From Legionellaceae bacterium (lineage in GTDB: Bacteria > Pseudomonadota > Gammaproteobacteria > Legionellales > Legionellaceae): DNA of 53,490 nucleotides. The notes under the pieces are model-generated. The model ran no database searches. It saw only the letters and a list, made by a program, of their open reading frames with translations, and was not told the DNA's origin. Below are positions 26,391-36,447 of the stretch, one piece after another. The stretch is taken from contig JARGPO010000075.1 in the NCBI GenBank assembly GCA_029213075.1, positions 1 through 53,490 on the forward strand. The letters run 5' to 3'. Every line of letters begins with the position of its first letter. Position 1 is the stretch's first letter. A program made the position numbers and the translations under genes.

Positions 26391-28412
26391 ATGACTTTTT
26401 CAAATATATTAGCTAATGCTATACGCATATTAAGTGTTGATGCTGTAGAGCAAGCAAAATCTGGACATCCAGGTATGCCTCTTGGAATGGCCGATATTGC
26501 AACAGTATTATGGCAAAAATTTTTAAAGCACAATCCCAAGAACCCACATTGGTTTAATAGAGATAGGTTTGTCATATCCAATGGACATGGCTCCATGCTG
26601 CTGTACTCTCTTCTCCATTTAACTGGATATAATCTAAGCATTGATTCTCTTAAAAATTTTCGACAACTAAACTCTAAAACACCCGGTCATCCCGAATGTA
26701 CGGATACCCCTGGGGTAGAAACTACAACCGGACCACTTGGCCAGGGACTAGCAAATGCGGTTGGAATGGCAATTGCAGAGAAAATATTAGCTACACAATA
26801 CAACGATGAAAAATTTAATATAGTTGACCACTATACTTATACTTTTGTTGGTGATGGCTGTTTAATGGAAGGAATATCCCATGAAGCATGCTCATTTGCT
26901 GGAACTCTAAAACTAGGGAAATTAATTGTCTTTTATGATGACAATGGTATATCTATTGATGGCGAAGTAGATAAGTGGTTTACAGATGATACTAGTGCCA
27001 GATTCAAATCCTATAATTGGCATGTAATTGAAAACATTGATGGCCACGATGAACAAGCAATTGATGAGGCTATAATAAAAGCTCGGGCTGTGGAAAACCA
27101 ACCAACTATCATTATCTGCAAAACTATCATCGGTCATGGTTCAAAATCGGCTGGCAGCGAAAAAGTCCACGGTGCACCTCTTGGCGCAGAAGATATTTCA
27201 GAGCTACGTAAAAATCTAAACTGGCCTCATCCTCCATTTGAAATACCAGATGAAATTTATAACAAATGGAGTCATGTTGAAAAAGGCAAAAAAGACGAGG
27301 AACTTTGGCTTACACAATGTGTTGATTATCAAAAACGTCGCCCAGCTGACTATTATGAATTCTTAAGGCGCATTAATGGCGACTTACCTGACTTATGGAA
27401 GGAAAATAGCGAAAAGTTTCTTAGTCAATGTGCTGTCAATAAATCAGCTGTTGCAACACGAAAAACATCCCAACAATGCATTGAGTTTTATGCATCATCA
27501 TTACCAGAGTTACTCGGTGGATCAGCTGATCTCACTGGCTCGAATAATACCGACTGGTCACAAACAAAACCTATAACTGCTGAAAACTTCAACGGCAACT
27601 ACCTTCATTACGGTGTGCGTGAATTTGCAATGTCTGCAATTCAAAATGGACTTGCTCTTCATGGGGGATTCATACCATACGGCGGAACTTTCCTGGTTTT
27701 CTCTGACTATGCACGTAACGCAATTCGCATGAGTGCTCTAATGAAGCAAAGAGTTATTTATATTTATACTCATGACTCTATTGGGTTAGGTGAAGACGGA
27801 CCAACTCACCAACCAATAGAACATGCATCAATGTTACGTCTAACCCCAAATCTAGCAGTTTGGCGACCAGCAGACCTTCTCGAGACAGCCGTTGCCTGGC
27901 AACAAGCGATTGAACGCCATACCGGACCATCCTGCCTATTGTTATCAAGACAATCATTACCATCTCTACCTCACACACAGAGTAACCTTCAGTCCGTGAA
28001 AAGAGGTGGTTATATTTTGGACGATAACAATCAAACACCTGATGTAATTCTGATTGCAACTGGTTCTGAGGTGCAAATTGCATTAGAAAGCGCTAGAATA
28101 GTTAAACAACAAGGGATCAATGTAAGAGTTGTATCTATGCCTTGTGCCGATGTATTCTTAGAGCAAGACCAAGAATACCAAGAATATGTCCTACCAAAAT
28201 CAATTCGGAAAAGAATAGCCATTGAAGCTGGTTCTACAGCTTATTGGTATAGATTCGTTGGCTTAGACGGCATAGTATTTGGCCTTGATTGCTTCGGAAA
28301 GTCGGCGCCATCAAAAGAAATTTATCAAGACCTAGGATTAACAGTTGAAAAAACAGTTTCATCTATAATAAAGATTGCGGAGAAAGAGTATGACAGTACG
28401 TGTTGCGATTAA
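26391..28412 (+). CDS. tkt: Transketolase
   Basis: The enzyme transfers two-carbon units between sugar phosphates in the pentose phosphate pathway, using thiamine diphosphate and Mg2+. The N-terminal [15 protein letters not shown], the ThDP motif [18 protein letters not shown] ending in the Asn of DDNGISID, and [15 protein letters not shown] of the Pyr domain are all present. The 673 residues are a normal length. The end overlaps the gapA start by 23 nt, so the two are coupled. The tkt-gap-pgk order is the start of the glycolytic operon known from Francisella and some other proteobacteria. Confidence 0.96.
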   Translation: MTFSNILANAIRILSVDAVEQAKSGHPGMPLGMADIATVLWQKFLKHNPKNPHWFNRDRFVISNGHGSMLLYSLLHLTGYNLSIDSLKNFRQLNSKTPGHPECTDTPGVETTTGPLGQGLANAVGMAIAEKILATQYNDEKFNIVDHYTYTFVGDGCLMEGISHEACSFAGTLKLGKLIVFYDDNGISIDGEVDKWFTDDTSARFKSYNWHVIENIDGHDEQAIDEAIIKARAVENQPTIIICKTIIGHGSKSAGSEKVHGAPLGAEDISELRKNLNWPHPPFEIPDEIYNKWSHVEKGKKDEELWLTQCVDYQKRRPADYYEFLRRINGDLPDLWKENSEKFLSQCAVNKSAVATRKTSQQCIEFYASSLPELLGGSADLTGSNNTDWSQTKPITAENFNGNYLHYGVREFAMSAIQNGLALHGGFIPYGGTFLVFSDYARNAIRMSALMKQRVIYIYTHDSIGLGEDGPTHQPIEHASMLRLTPNLAVWRPADLLETAVAWQQAIERHTGPSCLLLSRQSLPSLPHTQSNLQSVKRGGYILDDNNQTPDVILIATGSEVQIALESARIVKQQGINVRVVSMPCADVFLEQDQEYQEYVLPKSIRKRIAIEAGSTAYWYRFVGLDGIVFGLDCFGKSAPSKEIYQDLGLTVEKTVSSIIKIAEKEYDSTCCD

Positions 28413-29382
28413 TGGTTATGGCCGTATCGGCCGTTGCATTTTACGCTCAATATTTGAATATAAAAGACAAAATGACTTTGAAGTAGTTGCGATTAATGAC
28501 CCATCAGGAATTAAAGCTACGGCTCATCTAACAAAATATGATAGCACTCATGGTCGATTTGGTAGTAAGGTAGAGATAGATGGCCAGAGTATGGTGGTTG
28601 ACGGACATCCTATTCTTGTAACTAAAGAAAGAGACCCTTCTAAACTACCATGGAAAGAATTAGGTGTTGACTTGGTGTTCGAATGCACTGGTAGATTCAA
28701 GAGCAAACAAGAAGCCCTTAAGCATGTAAGTGCTGGTGCGAAAAAAGTTCTTATCTCAGCCCCTGGCAAAGATGTGGATGCGACCGTTGTTTTTGGGGTT
28801 AATCAAGATATTCTTCGTGCATCAGACATTATTGTATCAAATGCCTCATGTACAACAAACTGCTTGGCACCAGTTATTAAACCACTAAATGACAAACTTG
28901 GCATTAAATTTGGTCTCCTCAATACCGTTCACTCGTACACAAAAGATCAAATGCTATTAGATGCCAATCATGTCGACTTACATCGTGCTCGTGCAGCCTG
29001 TGAGTCTATCATTCCAACCAAAACAGGCGCAGCAGCCGCAGTTGGTATTGTTCTCCCAGAACTTGCTGGACTCCTCGACGGATTTGCTATGCGCGTACCA
29101 ACAAGTAATGTATCAACTATCGATTTTACATTCACAACCCATAAGCCAACAACGGTTGAAGAAGTAAATGAAATTATGATTAATGCTAAAAGCGATGTAT
29201 TGCATATCAACGATGAACCTCTAGTATCTTGTGATTTTAATCACCACCCAGCGTCAGCAATTTTTGACGTCACTCAAACTCGAGTACTAGGAGATTTGAT
29301 AAAAGTAATCGCCTGGTATGACAACGAGTGGGGATTCTCTAACCGTATGTTAGATACTGCCCACTTTATGATGAATATATAG
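28390..29382 (+). CDS. gapA: Glyceraldehyde-3-phosphate dehydrogenase, type I
   Basis: It interconverts glyceraldehyde-3-phosphate and 1,3-bisphosphoglycerate with NAD+. The protein has a Rossmann start, [13 protein letters not shown], with Asp in VAINDPSG favouring NAD+. The active-site Cys154 is in [12 protein letters not shown], and the C-terminus [14 protein letters not shown] is typical. ATG 28390 is chosen because the family begins here and GGAGAAAG precedes it; the longer frame from 28375 adds five residues. It lies within the tkt end and is followed after 8 nt by pgk. Confidence 0.96.
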   Translation: MTVRVAINGYGRIGRCILRSIFEYKRQNDFEVVAINDPSGIKATAHLTKYDSTHGRFGSKVEIDGQSMVVDGHPILVTKERDPSKLPWKELGVDLVFECTGRFKSKQEALKHVSAGAKKVLISAPGKDVDATVVFGVNQDILRASDIIVSNASCTTNCLAPVIKPLNDKLGIKFGLLNTVHSYTKDQMLLDANHVDLHRARAACESIIPTKTGAAAAVGIVLPELAGLLDGFAMRVPTSNVSTIDFTFTTHKPTTVEEVNEIMINAKSDVLHINDEPLVSCDFNHHPASAIFDVTQTRVLGDLIKVIAWYDNEWGFSNRMLDTAHFMMNI

Positions 29383-29390
29383 GAGCACAA

Positions 29391-30581
29391 ATGAACCTCT
29401 TAAGTATGTGCGATGTTGATTTACGTGGAAAGAGAGTTTTAATCCGTGAAGATTTGAATGTCCCTATCAAAGATGGAATTATAACTAGCGACCAAAGATT
29501 GCAGGCTGCTATTCCAACTATACGTATGGCCCTTGAAGCTGGTGCAACTGTAATTTTGATGTCTCATCTTGGGAGGCCAACAGAAGGAGTATTTGACCAT
29601 AAGCTATCTCTAGAGCCTATTGCCAATTACTTATCCCAAAATCTTGACTATCCGATTCGCTTTGAAGCTAATTATCTTGATGGGTTAAACCTATCGGCAG
29701 GTGAACTAGTTGTATGTGAAAATGTTAGGTTCAACCTCGGTGAAAAAGAAAATGATCCACATCTTGCAAAAAAATTGGCTAAGCTTTGTGACATATTTAT
29801 AATGGATGCATTCGGCACTGCCCACCGAGCCCAAGCTTCCACATGCGGTATTGCGAAATTCGCACCTGTAGCTGTTGCAGGACCATTACTGATTCGCGAA
29901 CTAACAGCTCTTGAAAAAGTATTAAGTGCTCCTGAAAAACCAATTATTGGTATCATTGGCGGAGCAAAAGTCTCCTCTAAGCTATCTCTATTAAAACAAA
30001 TAGTAAAGAAAGTTGATGTACTAATTCCAGGAGGTGGAATTGCTAATACTTTCCTTAAAGCAAGCGGCAAAGAAATTGGAGTTTCACTCTGTGAAGAGAA
30101 TCAACTAGAAGAGGCACGCGCAATATTAGAATTAGCCGCTAGTTCTGGCTGCGATATTATGTTGCCAACCGATGTTGTTGTCGGCAAAGCCTTTGTTGAG
30201 ACATGCCCTGCTTATAACAAGACCCTAGCAAAAGTTGCCGTTGATGATATGATAATGGATGTTGGACCTGAAACTGTCGCCACCTACGTGGATATTTTAG
30301 AGACAGCAAAAACAATCATTTGGAATGGCCCTCTCGGAGTATTTGAGTTCCCTCAATTCGGATATGGAACAAGAGCCCTAGCAATTGCTATTGCCAATAG
30401 CGCAGCTTTTAGTATTGCAGGTGGTGGCGATACTCTAGCAGCCGTTGACAAGTACAATTTAACAGATCAAATTTCATATATTTCAACAGGAGGAGGAGCC
30501 TTTCTTGAGTACCTAGAAGGCAAAACACTCCCATCTGTTGCAATACTGGAAGAAAGAGCTAAAGTACCTGTATCAGGTTAG
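29391..30581 (+). CDS. pgk: Phosphoglycerate kinase
   Basis: It transfers phosphate between 1,3-bisphosphoglycerate and ADP. The N-terminal [14 protein letters not shown], the substrate-binding SHLGRPTEG, the hinge and nucleotide-binding [12 protein letters not shown], and the C-terminal [12 protein letters not shown] are all present. The 396 residues are a normal length. An AGGAG lies just before ATG 29391. In Francisella the operon continues with pyk and fba; here two small unrelated genes follow. Confidence 0.96.
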   Translation: MNLLSMCDVDLRGKRVLIREDLNVPIKDGIITSDQRLQAAIPTIRMALEAGATVILMSHLGRPTEGVFDHKLSLEPIANYLSQNLDYPIRFEANYLDGLNLSAGELVVCENVRFNLGEKENDPHLAKKLAKLCDIFIMDAFGTAHRAQASTCGIAKFAPVAVAGPLLIRELTALEKVLSAPEKPIIGIIGGAKVSSKLSLLKQIVKKVDVLIPGGGIANTFLKASGKEIGVSLCEENQLEEARAILELAASSGCDIMLPTDVVVGKAFVETCPAYNKTLAKVAVDDMIMDVGPETVATYVDILETAKTIIWNGPLGVFEFPQFGYGTRALAIAIANSAAFSIAGGGDTLAAVDKYNLTDQISYISTGGGAFLEYLEGKTLPSVAILEERAKVPVSG

Positions 30582-30613
30582 CTTACATTCTACAAAACGT
30601 TTGGAATTTTAAA

Positions 30614-30949
30614 TTGAATCAACAAGAGATAGATAGATATTTAGAAAGTGCCAAGCTAACTATGAATGATGACATTTCAGAAATTTGCAACATTACTAAT
30701 GTTGCAAATTATATCCTCAGCCATGAAATTCTAAAAGACACACTAAAAGTGGAAGATAAAACTGATATTGCAAGTAAAGCTAATAACACGATGCGCGCAA
30801 TTGTCGAAAACCGCCTACAAGGTTTCTCTGCTAAAGAAGAACAAACTTTTGCAATTAATGCACGAAAAAGCTTTATATCTGAAGTATCTACTATCCTAGA
30901 GCTATACTTAGACACACCTACTAAAAGTTGCGCTAGCAGCTTTCATTAA
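30614..30949 (+). CDS. Small hypothetical protein downstream of pgk
   Basis: The gene encodes 111 residues, mostly helical, with no transmembrane segment and no family I recognise. The first plausible start is TTG 30614, with a weak TTGGA upstream; ATG 30662 is an alternative that shortens it by 16 residues. It lies 32 nt after pgk and 9 nt before the DUF486-like gene on the same strand, so it is probably part of the same transcript. Confidence 0.55.
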   Translation: MNQQEIDRYLESAKLTMNDDISEICNITNVANYILSHEILKDTLKVEDKTDIASKANNTMRAIVENRLQGFSAKEEQTFAINARKSFISEVSTILELYLDTPTKSCASSFH

Positions 30950-30958
30950 GAGGAAATC

Positions 30959-31303
30959 ATGCCTATTTACTTAAAAACCATTCTTCTACTAATCTGCTCT
31001 AATATTTTCATGACTTTTGCATGGTACGCTCATCTTAAAAACTTAAATAACAAATCATTATGGATTGCTATTTTAGCTAGCTGGTCAATTGCTTTTTTTG
31101 AGTATGTTTTTCAAGTACCTGCCAACAGAATAGGTTTTGAAAGTGGTATATTTAGTTTGATGCAACTAAAAGTAGTCCAAGAAGTTATAACAATATCTGT
31201 TTTTGTTCCTTTTGCAATATTCTACATGAAACAACCCCTTTCCTGGAATTTTCTAGGGGCTGGAATTTGTTTAGTCGGTGCCGTGTTTTTTGTTTTTAGA
31301 TAA
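30959..31303 (+). CDS. DMT-superfamily small membrane protein (DUF486-like)
   Basis: The 114-residue protein has four hydrophobic segments: near 3-22, 33-50, 73-92 and 96-113. FEYVFQVPANRIG, about a third of the way along, and the ending GAGICLVGAVFFVF match DUF486 proteins, small relatives of drug/metabolite transporters with no known substrate. AAGAGGA sits five nucleotides before the ATG. A decayed second copy of its 3' end lies about 140 bp downstream (31406-31435, 26 of 30 positions identical to 31261-31290). Confidence 0.85.
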   Translation: MPIYLKTILLLICSNIFMTFAWYAHLKNLNNKSLWIAILASWSIAFFEYVFQVPANRIGFESGIFSLMQLKVVQEVITISVFVPFAIFYMKQPLSWNFLGAGICLVGAVFFVFR

Positions 31304-31370
31304 CCATGATGAACACTTACACTACCTCCTCAATATCATATATTTGATTGCATGAATTATATTTCATCTA

Positions 31371-31518
31371 GACCACCCGGATGAACCGTGTGGCGTAGGT
31401 GCTACTGGGATTTGTTTAGTGGGAGCCGTGTTCTTAGTTCTTAGTTCTTAGTTCTTAGTTAACTATAACAAACACCTAAGCCACCAAAAACTACGCCACA
31501 CGGTTCATCCGGGTGGTC
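31371..31518. repeat. 28-bp perfect inverted repeat enclosing heptamer repeats and a gene fragment
   Basis: The arms 31371-31398 (gaccacccggatgaaccgtg onward) and 31491-31518 are perfect reverse complements over 28 bp and clearly GC-rich (18 of 28 bases), unlike the surroundings. The 92 bp between them hold a degraded copy of the 3' end of the preceding DUF486-like gene (31406-31435) and four tandem copies of ttcttag (31431-31458). No transposase is present. The rest of 31304-31651 shows no gene. Confidence 0.8.
31431..31458 (+). repeat. Four tandem ttcttag heptamers
   Basis: Exactly four consecutive copies of ttcttag follow the decayed DUF486 fragment, in the place where its last codons would be. 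They probably arose by replication slippage. Confidence 0.9.
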
Positions 31519-31651
31519 GAGAAAAATCCTCTAGCGTAGGCATACGAGTTTTAAAATAAATGATAACACACTGATGGCACTATAATTTCACCATTGCAGA
31601 ACCGCTTAAAACATGCTTTACTTGAAATATATATACTTTTATAAGTCGATT

Positions 31652-31825
31652 ATGAAGTGGATTTTAACCATCCCCATTGTACTATTACTATCATCCTGTC
31701 TCTTTGTCGAAGGCCAAATTATTGAAGAACCAGAAGATGTTGTTGTAACAAGTTCTGTAGAAAAGTTCGCAGTCTGGGATAAATGCGGCCTAGTTGATGT
31801 CACAAAAGCAGACCCAAGCGGCTAG
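31652..31825 (+). CDS. Small predicted lipoprotein
   Basis: From ATG 31652 the gene gives 57 residues. A basic start, MKW, precedes a hydrophobic stretch and the lipobox LLSSC (Cys about residue 16), so it should be lipidated and anchored in a membrane. The mature part of about 40 residues has no family I recognise. The longer frame from 31613 adds 13 residues before the signal peptide and is less likely. The TAG stop overlaps the stop of convergent topA, with both contained in CTAG. Confidence 0.6.
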   Translation: MKWILTIPIVLLLSSCLFVEGQIIEEPEDVVVTSSVEKFAVWDKCGLVDVTKADPSG

Positions 31826-34107
31826 TCTTCATCCTTTTTCACAAACCCACAACCTTGGTGAGGACAAACCAATTGCCTCCCTGATCGTTTAGATTCTTTA
31901 ATCGTTAATATTGGCCAAGCACACTTTGGACACTGAGTGTCAATTGGTTCATTCCATAAGGCATAATCACACTTTGGGTATCCAGCGCATGAGAAAAATA
32001 CCTTGCCTTTCCTTGACTTGCGCTTAAGAATATTCGCCTCAAAACACTTAGGACATTGAACTTTAGTATCAGCTGGCTTTTCTAATGGTTCGATAAATTT
32101 ACAGTTAGGATAACTCGAACAGCCAATAAACTTACCATAACGACCAGCTTTAATATGTAAGGCACCAGAACATTCTGGGCATACCCGCCCCTCTACCACT
32201 TCATCTTCTACTTTTTCTTTAGATGAAGATGAAACATCCTGTGTATAATCACAGTCTGGATAAGCGGTACAGCCAATGAATCGTCCTCTTTTACCAAGTC
32301 TAATAGCTAGTTGCTTACCACACTTAGGACAATCATCATCTAACATTTCTGTTGTTACATCTTTACGTTGCACATGCTCATCAATATCATGAATCTTACT
32401 GATAAATGGCTGCCAAAACTCGTCCAGTACTGGAATCCATGCTTTCTCACCTCGAGCAATAGCATCTAAGGTATCTTCTAGACCTGCGGTAAATTTATAA
32501 TCAACGTATTGAGTAAAGTACTCTGTCAAAAACCTACTAACTATTCGGCCAACGTCCGTTGGGAAAAATCTTTTCTTCTCAACAACAACATATTCTCTCT
32601 GCTGCAAAGTATGAATAATAGAGGCGTAAGTTGATGGCCTACCAATATCAAACTCTTCCAAGGCTTTAACAAGTGATGCTTCAGAATATCTTGGTGGTGG
32701 TTCAGTAAAATGTTGTTTAGCTTCAATGTCTAATAAACTTACTTTGTCTCCAACCTCAAAAGCCGGTAGTAAGGTCCCACTTCCTTGACCATCATCTTTT
32801 GAATCATCAAGACCTTCTTCATAAACCGTTAAAAATCCAGGAAAAGCAACGACAGAACCATTGGCTCTGAAAATATTCCCCTCACCACATCCTAAATCTA
32901 CAGCCACTGTGTCTATCAAAGCTTCTGCCATTTGGCAGGCTAGTGAGCGCTTCCAAACCAAATTATATAGTTTATACTGATCAGGTGTTAATGCTTTTTG
33001 CACCATGCTTGGGGTACGCTTTATTGACGTTGGGCGAATTGCTTCATGCGCCTCTTGTGCGTTTTTAGATTTGGTCTTAAATACCCTTGGTGATTTGGGT
33101 AGGTTTTTATCCCCATATTGATTGACAATATACTCTCTAATCTCACCAATCGCCTCTGCAGAAATATTAACAGAATCGGTACGCATATACGTAATCAAAC
33201 CCATAGTACCAGAGCCAATATCAATACCTTCATATAACTGTTGTGCAACCATCATTGTTTTACGTGCAGTAAAACCGAGTTTTCTAGCCGCTTCTTGCTG
33301 AATAGTTGAGGTAATAAAAGGGGCCGAAGGATTTCTCTTCCGTTGTTTTTTCTCTATTTTAAGAACCAACAAACTGCCACTTGCTTCATTTAACAAAGCA
33401 GCTTTAATATCAGTGGCTCTAGAGCCTTCTGTCACACTAAATTGAGTTAACTTCTCTTTATCATAGTGGGTCAGGCGCGCCTCAAATGGAACAGCTGTAT
33501 GCTCACATTTAGCAACCAAGTGCCAATATTCTTTAGATACAAACTTCTCTATTTCATCCTCACGCTCACAAATAAGCCGTAATGCTGGACTTTGCACTCT
33601 ACCAGCTGATAAGTTGCGTCTGATTTTTTTCCATAATAATGGCGATAAATTAAATCCGACTAGATAATCTAATGCGCGTCTTGCCTGTTGGGCATTAACC
33701 ATATCCATAGATATTGATCGAGGATGATTAAGCGCCTCGTTGATTGCTGACTTGGTAATCTCATTGAAGAAAATGCGGTGAACTTCTTTATCTTTAAGTA
33801 ACTTACGGGAGCTCATAAGCTCTTGTACATGCCAAGAAATAGCCTCACCCTCTCTATCCGGATCCGTCGCCAGTAATAAAACATCTGATTTTTTTAATGC
33901 CTTAGCAATAGCATCAACATGTCGCGCGTTTCTTTCGATAGTATTATAAGTCATTGCAAATTCTGAGTCAGGATCAACAGATCCTTTTTTAGGCGGCAAG
34001 TCTCTCACATGCCCATAGGATGCAAGAACCTGATAGTCATCACCAAGGTATTTTTGAATGGTTTTACATTTGGCTGGTGATTCCACCACAACCAAGTACT
34101 TGCTCAT
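31822..34107 (-). CDS. topA: DNA topoisomerase I
   Basis: It relaxes negative supercoils through a transient 5'-phosphotyrosyl bond. The Toprim domain shows VVESPAKCKTIQKYLG (Glu9) and TDPDREGE (Asp82, Asp84, Glu86). The catalytic Tyr307 is in GLITYMRTDSVNIS. Four C-terminal zinc ribbons follow (CPKC, CPEC, CPKC and CPKC pairs, the last ending CPHQGC). The 761 residues are somewhat shorter than E. coli TopA (865). AGGAG lies 11 nt before the ATG. Upstream on the same strand are smg and dprA, a common gammaproteobacterial order. Confidence 0.96.
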   Translation of the reverse strand: MSKYLVVVESPAKCKTIQKYLGDDYQVLASYGHVRDLPPKKGSVDPDSEFAMTYNTIERNARHVDAIAKALKKSDVLLLATDPDREGEAISWHVQELMSSRKLLKDKEVHRIFFNEITKSAINEALNHPRSISMDMVNAQQARRALDYLVGFNLSPLLWKKIRRNLSAGRVQSPALRLICEREDEIEKFVSKEYWHLVAKCEHTAVPFEARLTHYDKEKLTQFSVTEGSRATDIKAALLNEASGSLLVLKIEKKQRKRNPSAPFITSTIQQEAARKLGFTARKTMMVAQQLYEGIDIGSGTMGLITYMRTDSVNISAEAIGEIREYIVNQYGDKNLPKSPRVFKTKSKNAQEAHEAIRPTSIKRTPSMVQKALTPDQYKLYNLVWKRSLACQMAEALIDTVAVDLGCGEGNIFRANGSVVAFPGFLTVYEEGLDDSKDDGQGSGTLLPAFEVGDKVSLLDIEAKQHFTEPPPRYSEASLVKALEEFDIGRPSTYASIIHTLQQREYVVVEKKRFFPTDVGRIVSRFLTEYFTQYVDYKFTAGLEDTLDAIARGEKAWIPVLDEFWQPFISKIHDIDEHVQRKDVTTEMLDDDCPKCGKQLAIRLGKRGRFIGCTAYPDCDYTQDVSSSSKEKVEDEVVEGRVCPECSGALHIKAGRYGKFIGCSSYPNCKFIEPLEKPADTKVQCPKCFEANILKRKSRKGKVFFSCAGYPKCDYALWNEPIDTQCPKCAWPILTIKESKRSGRQLVCPHQGCGFVKKDED

Positions 34108-34222
34108 GTAAACGTCGCTCCTAAAAACTTAAAATATGCTATGGCTCTATCTATACCGCACTTTTATACGACTATAGATCAATGAGAGATGAATAGTTAA
34201 CAACCCTAGTACAAAAAATGGT

Positions 34223-34666
34223 TTAATGCAATGAAATATCGTCTTCTTTACAATAAAGAACAAGTTCCAGAAACGCTAGCTGCTCTGAATTTAAGGTTTG
34301 TGCTAGTGTGTTGCGTATAGTCCATTTTGTTTCTTGCAGAGAAACAAATCTAGAATCAGAAAAAAATAGTCGATTAATAACTAGTTCTAACGATTTTGAT
34401 GAAAGGAGACCAAGCGATGACAAACGCATCAAAAATTGATAACTCGCTTTAGTAAATTTCAATTGTTCGTCAGCGGTAAAAACTCTAGTGGTATTAGTGC
34501 TCGCCTCTTTAAGAACCTGAACCTCAACACCAACTTTTTTATCCTCATCAGTTTCTTCTTCTGATAAATCTATTTCAACTGGAGAATCTAATTCTTGTTT
34601 CTCTTTTAATTGTGTCAATGTTTTTTCAAATAAGCTAAGCAGTAATTCGAACAAATTATCCTTCAT
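34223..34666 (-). CDS. smg: Smg/DUF494 family protein
   Basis: This 147-residue protein of unknown molecular function is conserved between dprA and topA in many gammaproteobacteria. The C-terminal part aligns in pattern with E. coli Smg: an FLMRLSSLGLLSSKSLELVI helix pair and a TKWTIRNTLAQTL segment. The middle (about 25-45) is a species-specific acidic stretch. Its ATG shares a base with the dprA TAA (TAATG). Confidence 0.8.
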   Translation of the reverse strand: MKDNLFELLLSLFEKTLTQLKEKQELDSPVEIDLSEEETDEDKKVGVEVQVLKEASTNTTRVFTADEQLKFTKASYQFLMRLSSLGLLSSKSLELVINRLFFSDSRFVSLQETKWTIRNTLAQTLNSEQLAFLELVLYCKEDDISLH

Positions 34667-35742
34667 TATTTACACCTCATATAGCCACCAGGAACTGCTT
34701 TCACAATACCTTTTAATTCCAATTCAGCCAAGTCAGACATGATATCACCAACAGTCATACCACTGCGCTGTACCATCTGATCAACTATTGTTATTTCAAA
34801 TCCAATATATTTAACTAATTTTTTATTCTCGCATGTTAATGTATCATTTGGTACTACTTTTTCAAATGGATGCGAATACAAATTCATTTCTTCTAATATA
34901 TCTTCTATCGATGTAACTAATTTCGCTCCTTGCTGTAATAATTTGTGACATCCTCTAGCTTGAGGGTTATGAATTGAGCCCGGAATAGCTAATACATCCC
35001 TATTGTGCTCAAGCGCAAAACGAGCAGTTATTAACGAACCACTCCTAATTGCTGCCTCAACAACCAAAGTAGCCGATGACAAACCACTTATTATACGATT
35101 TCTGCGTGGAAAATGTCCAGCATTTGCTGATGTTTTTAATGGAAATTCACTAATTAATAAACCTTTTTCACATATTCTCTGTGCTAGCTCATGATTTCGT
35201 CGCGGATATATGCAATCAATGCCCGTTCCCATAACTGCAATTGTAGAACCAGATGCCGATAAACTTCCCGTATGAGCTTCAGTATCAACCCCAAGAGCAA
35301 GACCGGAAACGATATTTATATTTCGCTCGGCTAAATGATATGCAAACCTTCTAGCATTCTCTCTCCCAGTAATAGACGGCTTGCGAGTACCAACAATCGC
35401 AAGGCTTGCTTTTTTTAAACAAGTTATGTCCCCACGTAAATATAAAACAATCGGTGGATCATGAATTTCTCTAAGTAGGCTAGGATACTTTTTATCTTGC
35501 CAAGTAAGAATATTATGTGCGGGATTCTCTTGCCATAACAAATCAGACTTTATTTCTTGTCGTTTGAAATTGGCTATCAAATACGCGACCTTGGCATTGA
35601 CACCATGCTCTTCTAGTTGGCTAGATGACAACTTAAACATGTCTGACAAATTAGGCCACTTTTCTAAAAACTTTAAAACAGTTCTTGGACCAACGCCGTT
35701 AATACGGTTTAGGGCTAAAAAAGGTTGGAAATTATCTATCAT
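34666..35742 (-). CDS. dprA: DNA processing protein DprA
   Basis: DprA binds incoming single-stranded DNA during natural transformation and loads RecA. The N-terminal helix-hairpin-helix (LALNRINGVGPRTVLKFLEK) is followed by an extended Rossmann fold with GLALGVDTEAHTGSL, GTGIDCIYPRRNHEL and PRRNRIISGLSSATLVVEAA. A C-terminal winged-helix DML1-like domain of about 60 residues ends the protein. ATG 35742, with TGGAA upstream, fits the family start; a frame from 35778 adds 12 residues. Presence of dprA hints at competence, but no other competence gene is in the window. Confidence 0.94.
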   Translation of the reverse strand: MIDNFQPFLALNRINGVGPRTVLKFLEKWPNLSDMFKLSSSQLEEHGVNAKVAYLIANFKRQEIKSDLLWQENPAHNILTWQDKKYPSLLREIHDPPIVLYLRGDITCLKKASLAIVGTRKPSITGRENARRFAYHLAERNINIVSGLALGVDTEAHTGSLSASGSTIAVMGTGIDCIYPRRNHELAQRICEKGLLISEFPLKTSANAGHFPRRNRIISGLSSATLVVEAAIRSGSLITARFALEHNRDVLAIPGSIHNPQARGCHKLLQQGAKLVTSIEDILEEMNLYSHPFEKVVPNDTLTCENKKLVKYIGFEITIVDQMVQRSGMTVGDIMSDLAELELKGIVKAVPGGYMRCK

Positions 35743-35937
35743 AAAATTTATTCCATTGAATTGTATGATCTTAGGCATGTTGATAATTTCACAAACTAAA
35801 ATTACTTGTCAAGAAATGTTTTTGCTAACTTAAAACCTGGTTAAGCGGCACACCTATCTAAAATCACTCATAAAGAATATTGCATAAACATACACGATTA
35901 GAGATAATGTCTTAATATTTATTATTGATAATATAAG

Positions 35938-36447
35938 ATGACCATTCATAAAATTATTTATTTGCCTGACTCAAGGCTTAGGAAAGTATCAAGCAAGATT
36001 GAAGTTTTTGACGATAAACTACAAACTCTTATCGATGATATGTTTGAAACTATGTACCATGCTAAAGGTGTAGGTCTTGCTGCCCCACAAATTGGTATAA
36101 ACATCCGTCTATCAGTCATTGATGTCACCGGAGACAAAACGGAGCAATTAGTCCTAATTAACCCAGAAATCACATCTAGCGAAGGTGTTGAGGAATATCA
36201 GGAAGGTTGCTTATCCGTTCCAGGAGCCTATGACAAAGTAAAACGGGCTAAAACTGTCACCATGAAAGCCTTAGACCGTAATGGCAAACCATATGAAATG
36301 ACAGCATCTGGCCTTTTAGGAGAATGCTTTCAACACGAAATTGACCATCTAAATGGTAAGTTATATGTTGATTTACTTTCCCCATTAAAAAGAAATATCG
36401 CTAGAAAAAAACTTGAGAAATTCCTACGTCACAAAGACTCTAAATGA
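35938..36447 (+). CDS. def: Peptide deformylase
   Basis: It removes the N-formyl group from nascent proteins. All three motifs are present: GVGLAAPQIG (about 44-53), EGCLSVPG (Cys91 metal ligand) and CFQHEIDHLNG (His133 and His137). The 169 residues are normal. It overlaps fmt by ATGA, so the formylating and deformylating enzymes are translationally coupled. Confidence 0.97.
   Translation: MTIHKIIYLPDSRLRKVSSKIEVFDDKLQTLIDDMFETMYHAKGVGLAAPQIGINIRLSVIDVTGDKTEQLVLINPEITSSEGVEEYQEGCLSVPGAYDKVKRAKTVTMKALDRNGKPYEMTASGLLGECFQHEIDHLNGKLYVDLLSPLKRNIARKKLEKFLRHKDSK

Noticed and set aside
31431-31458. Tandem heptamers considered as CRISPR repeats
   Set aside because: There are four adjacent 7-bp units with no spacers and no cas genes, so this is a simple tandem repeat.
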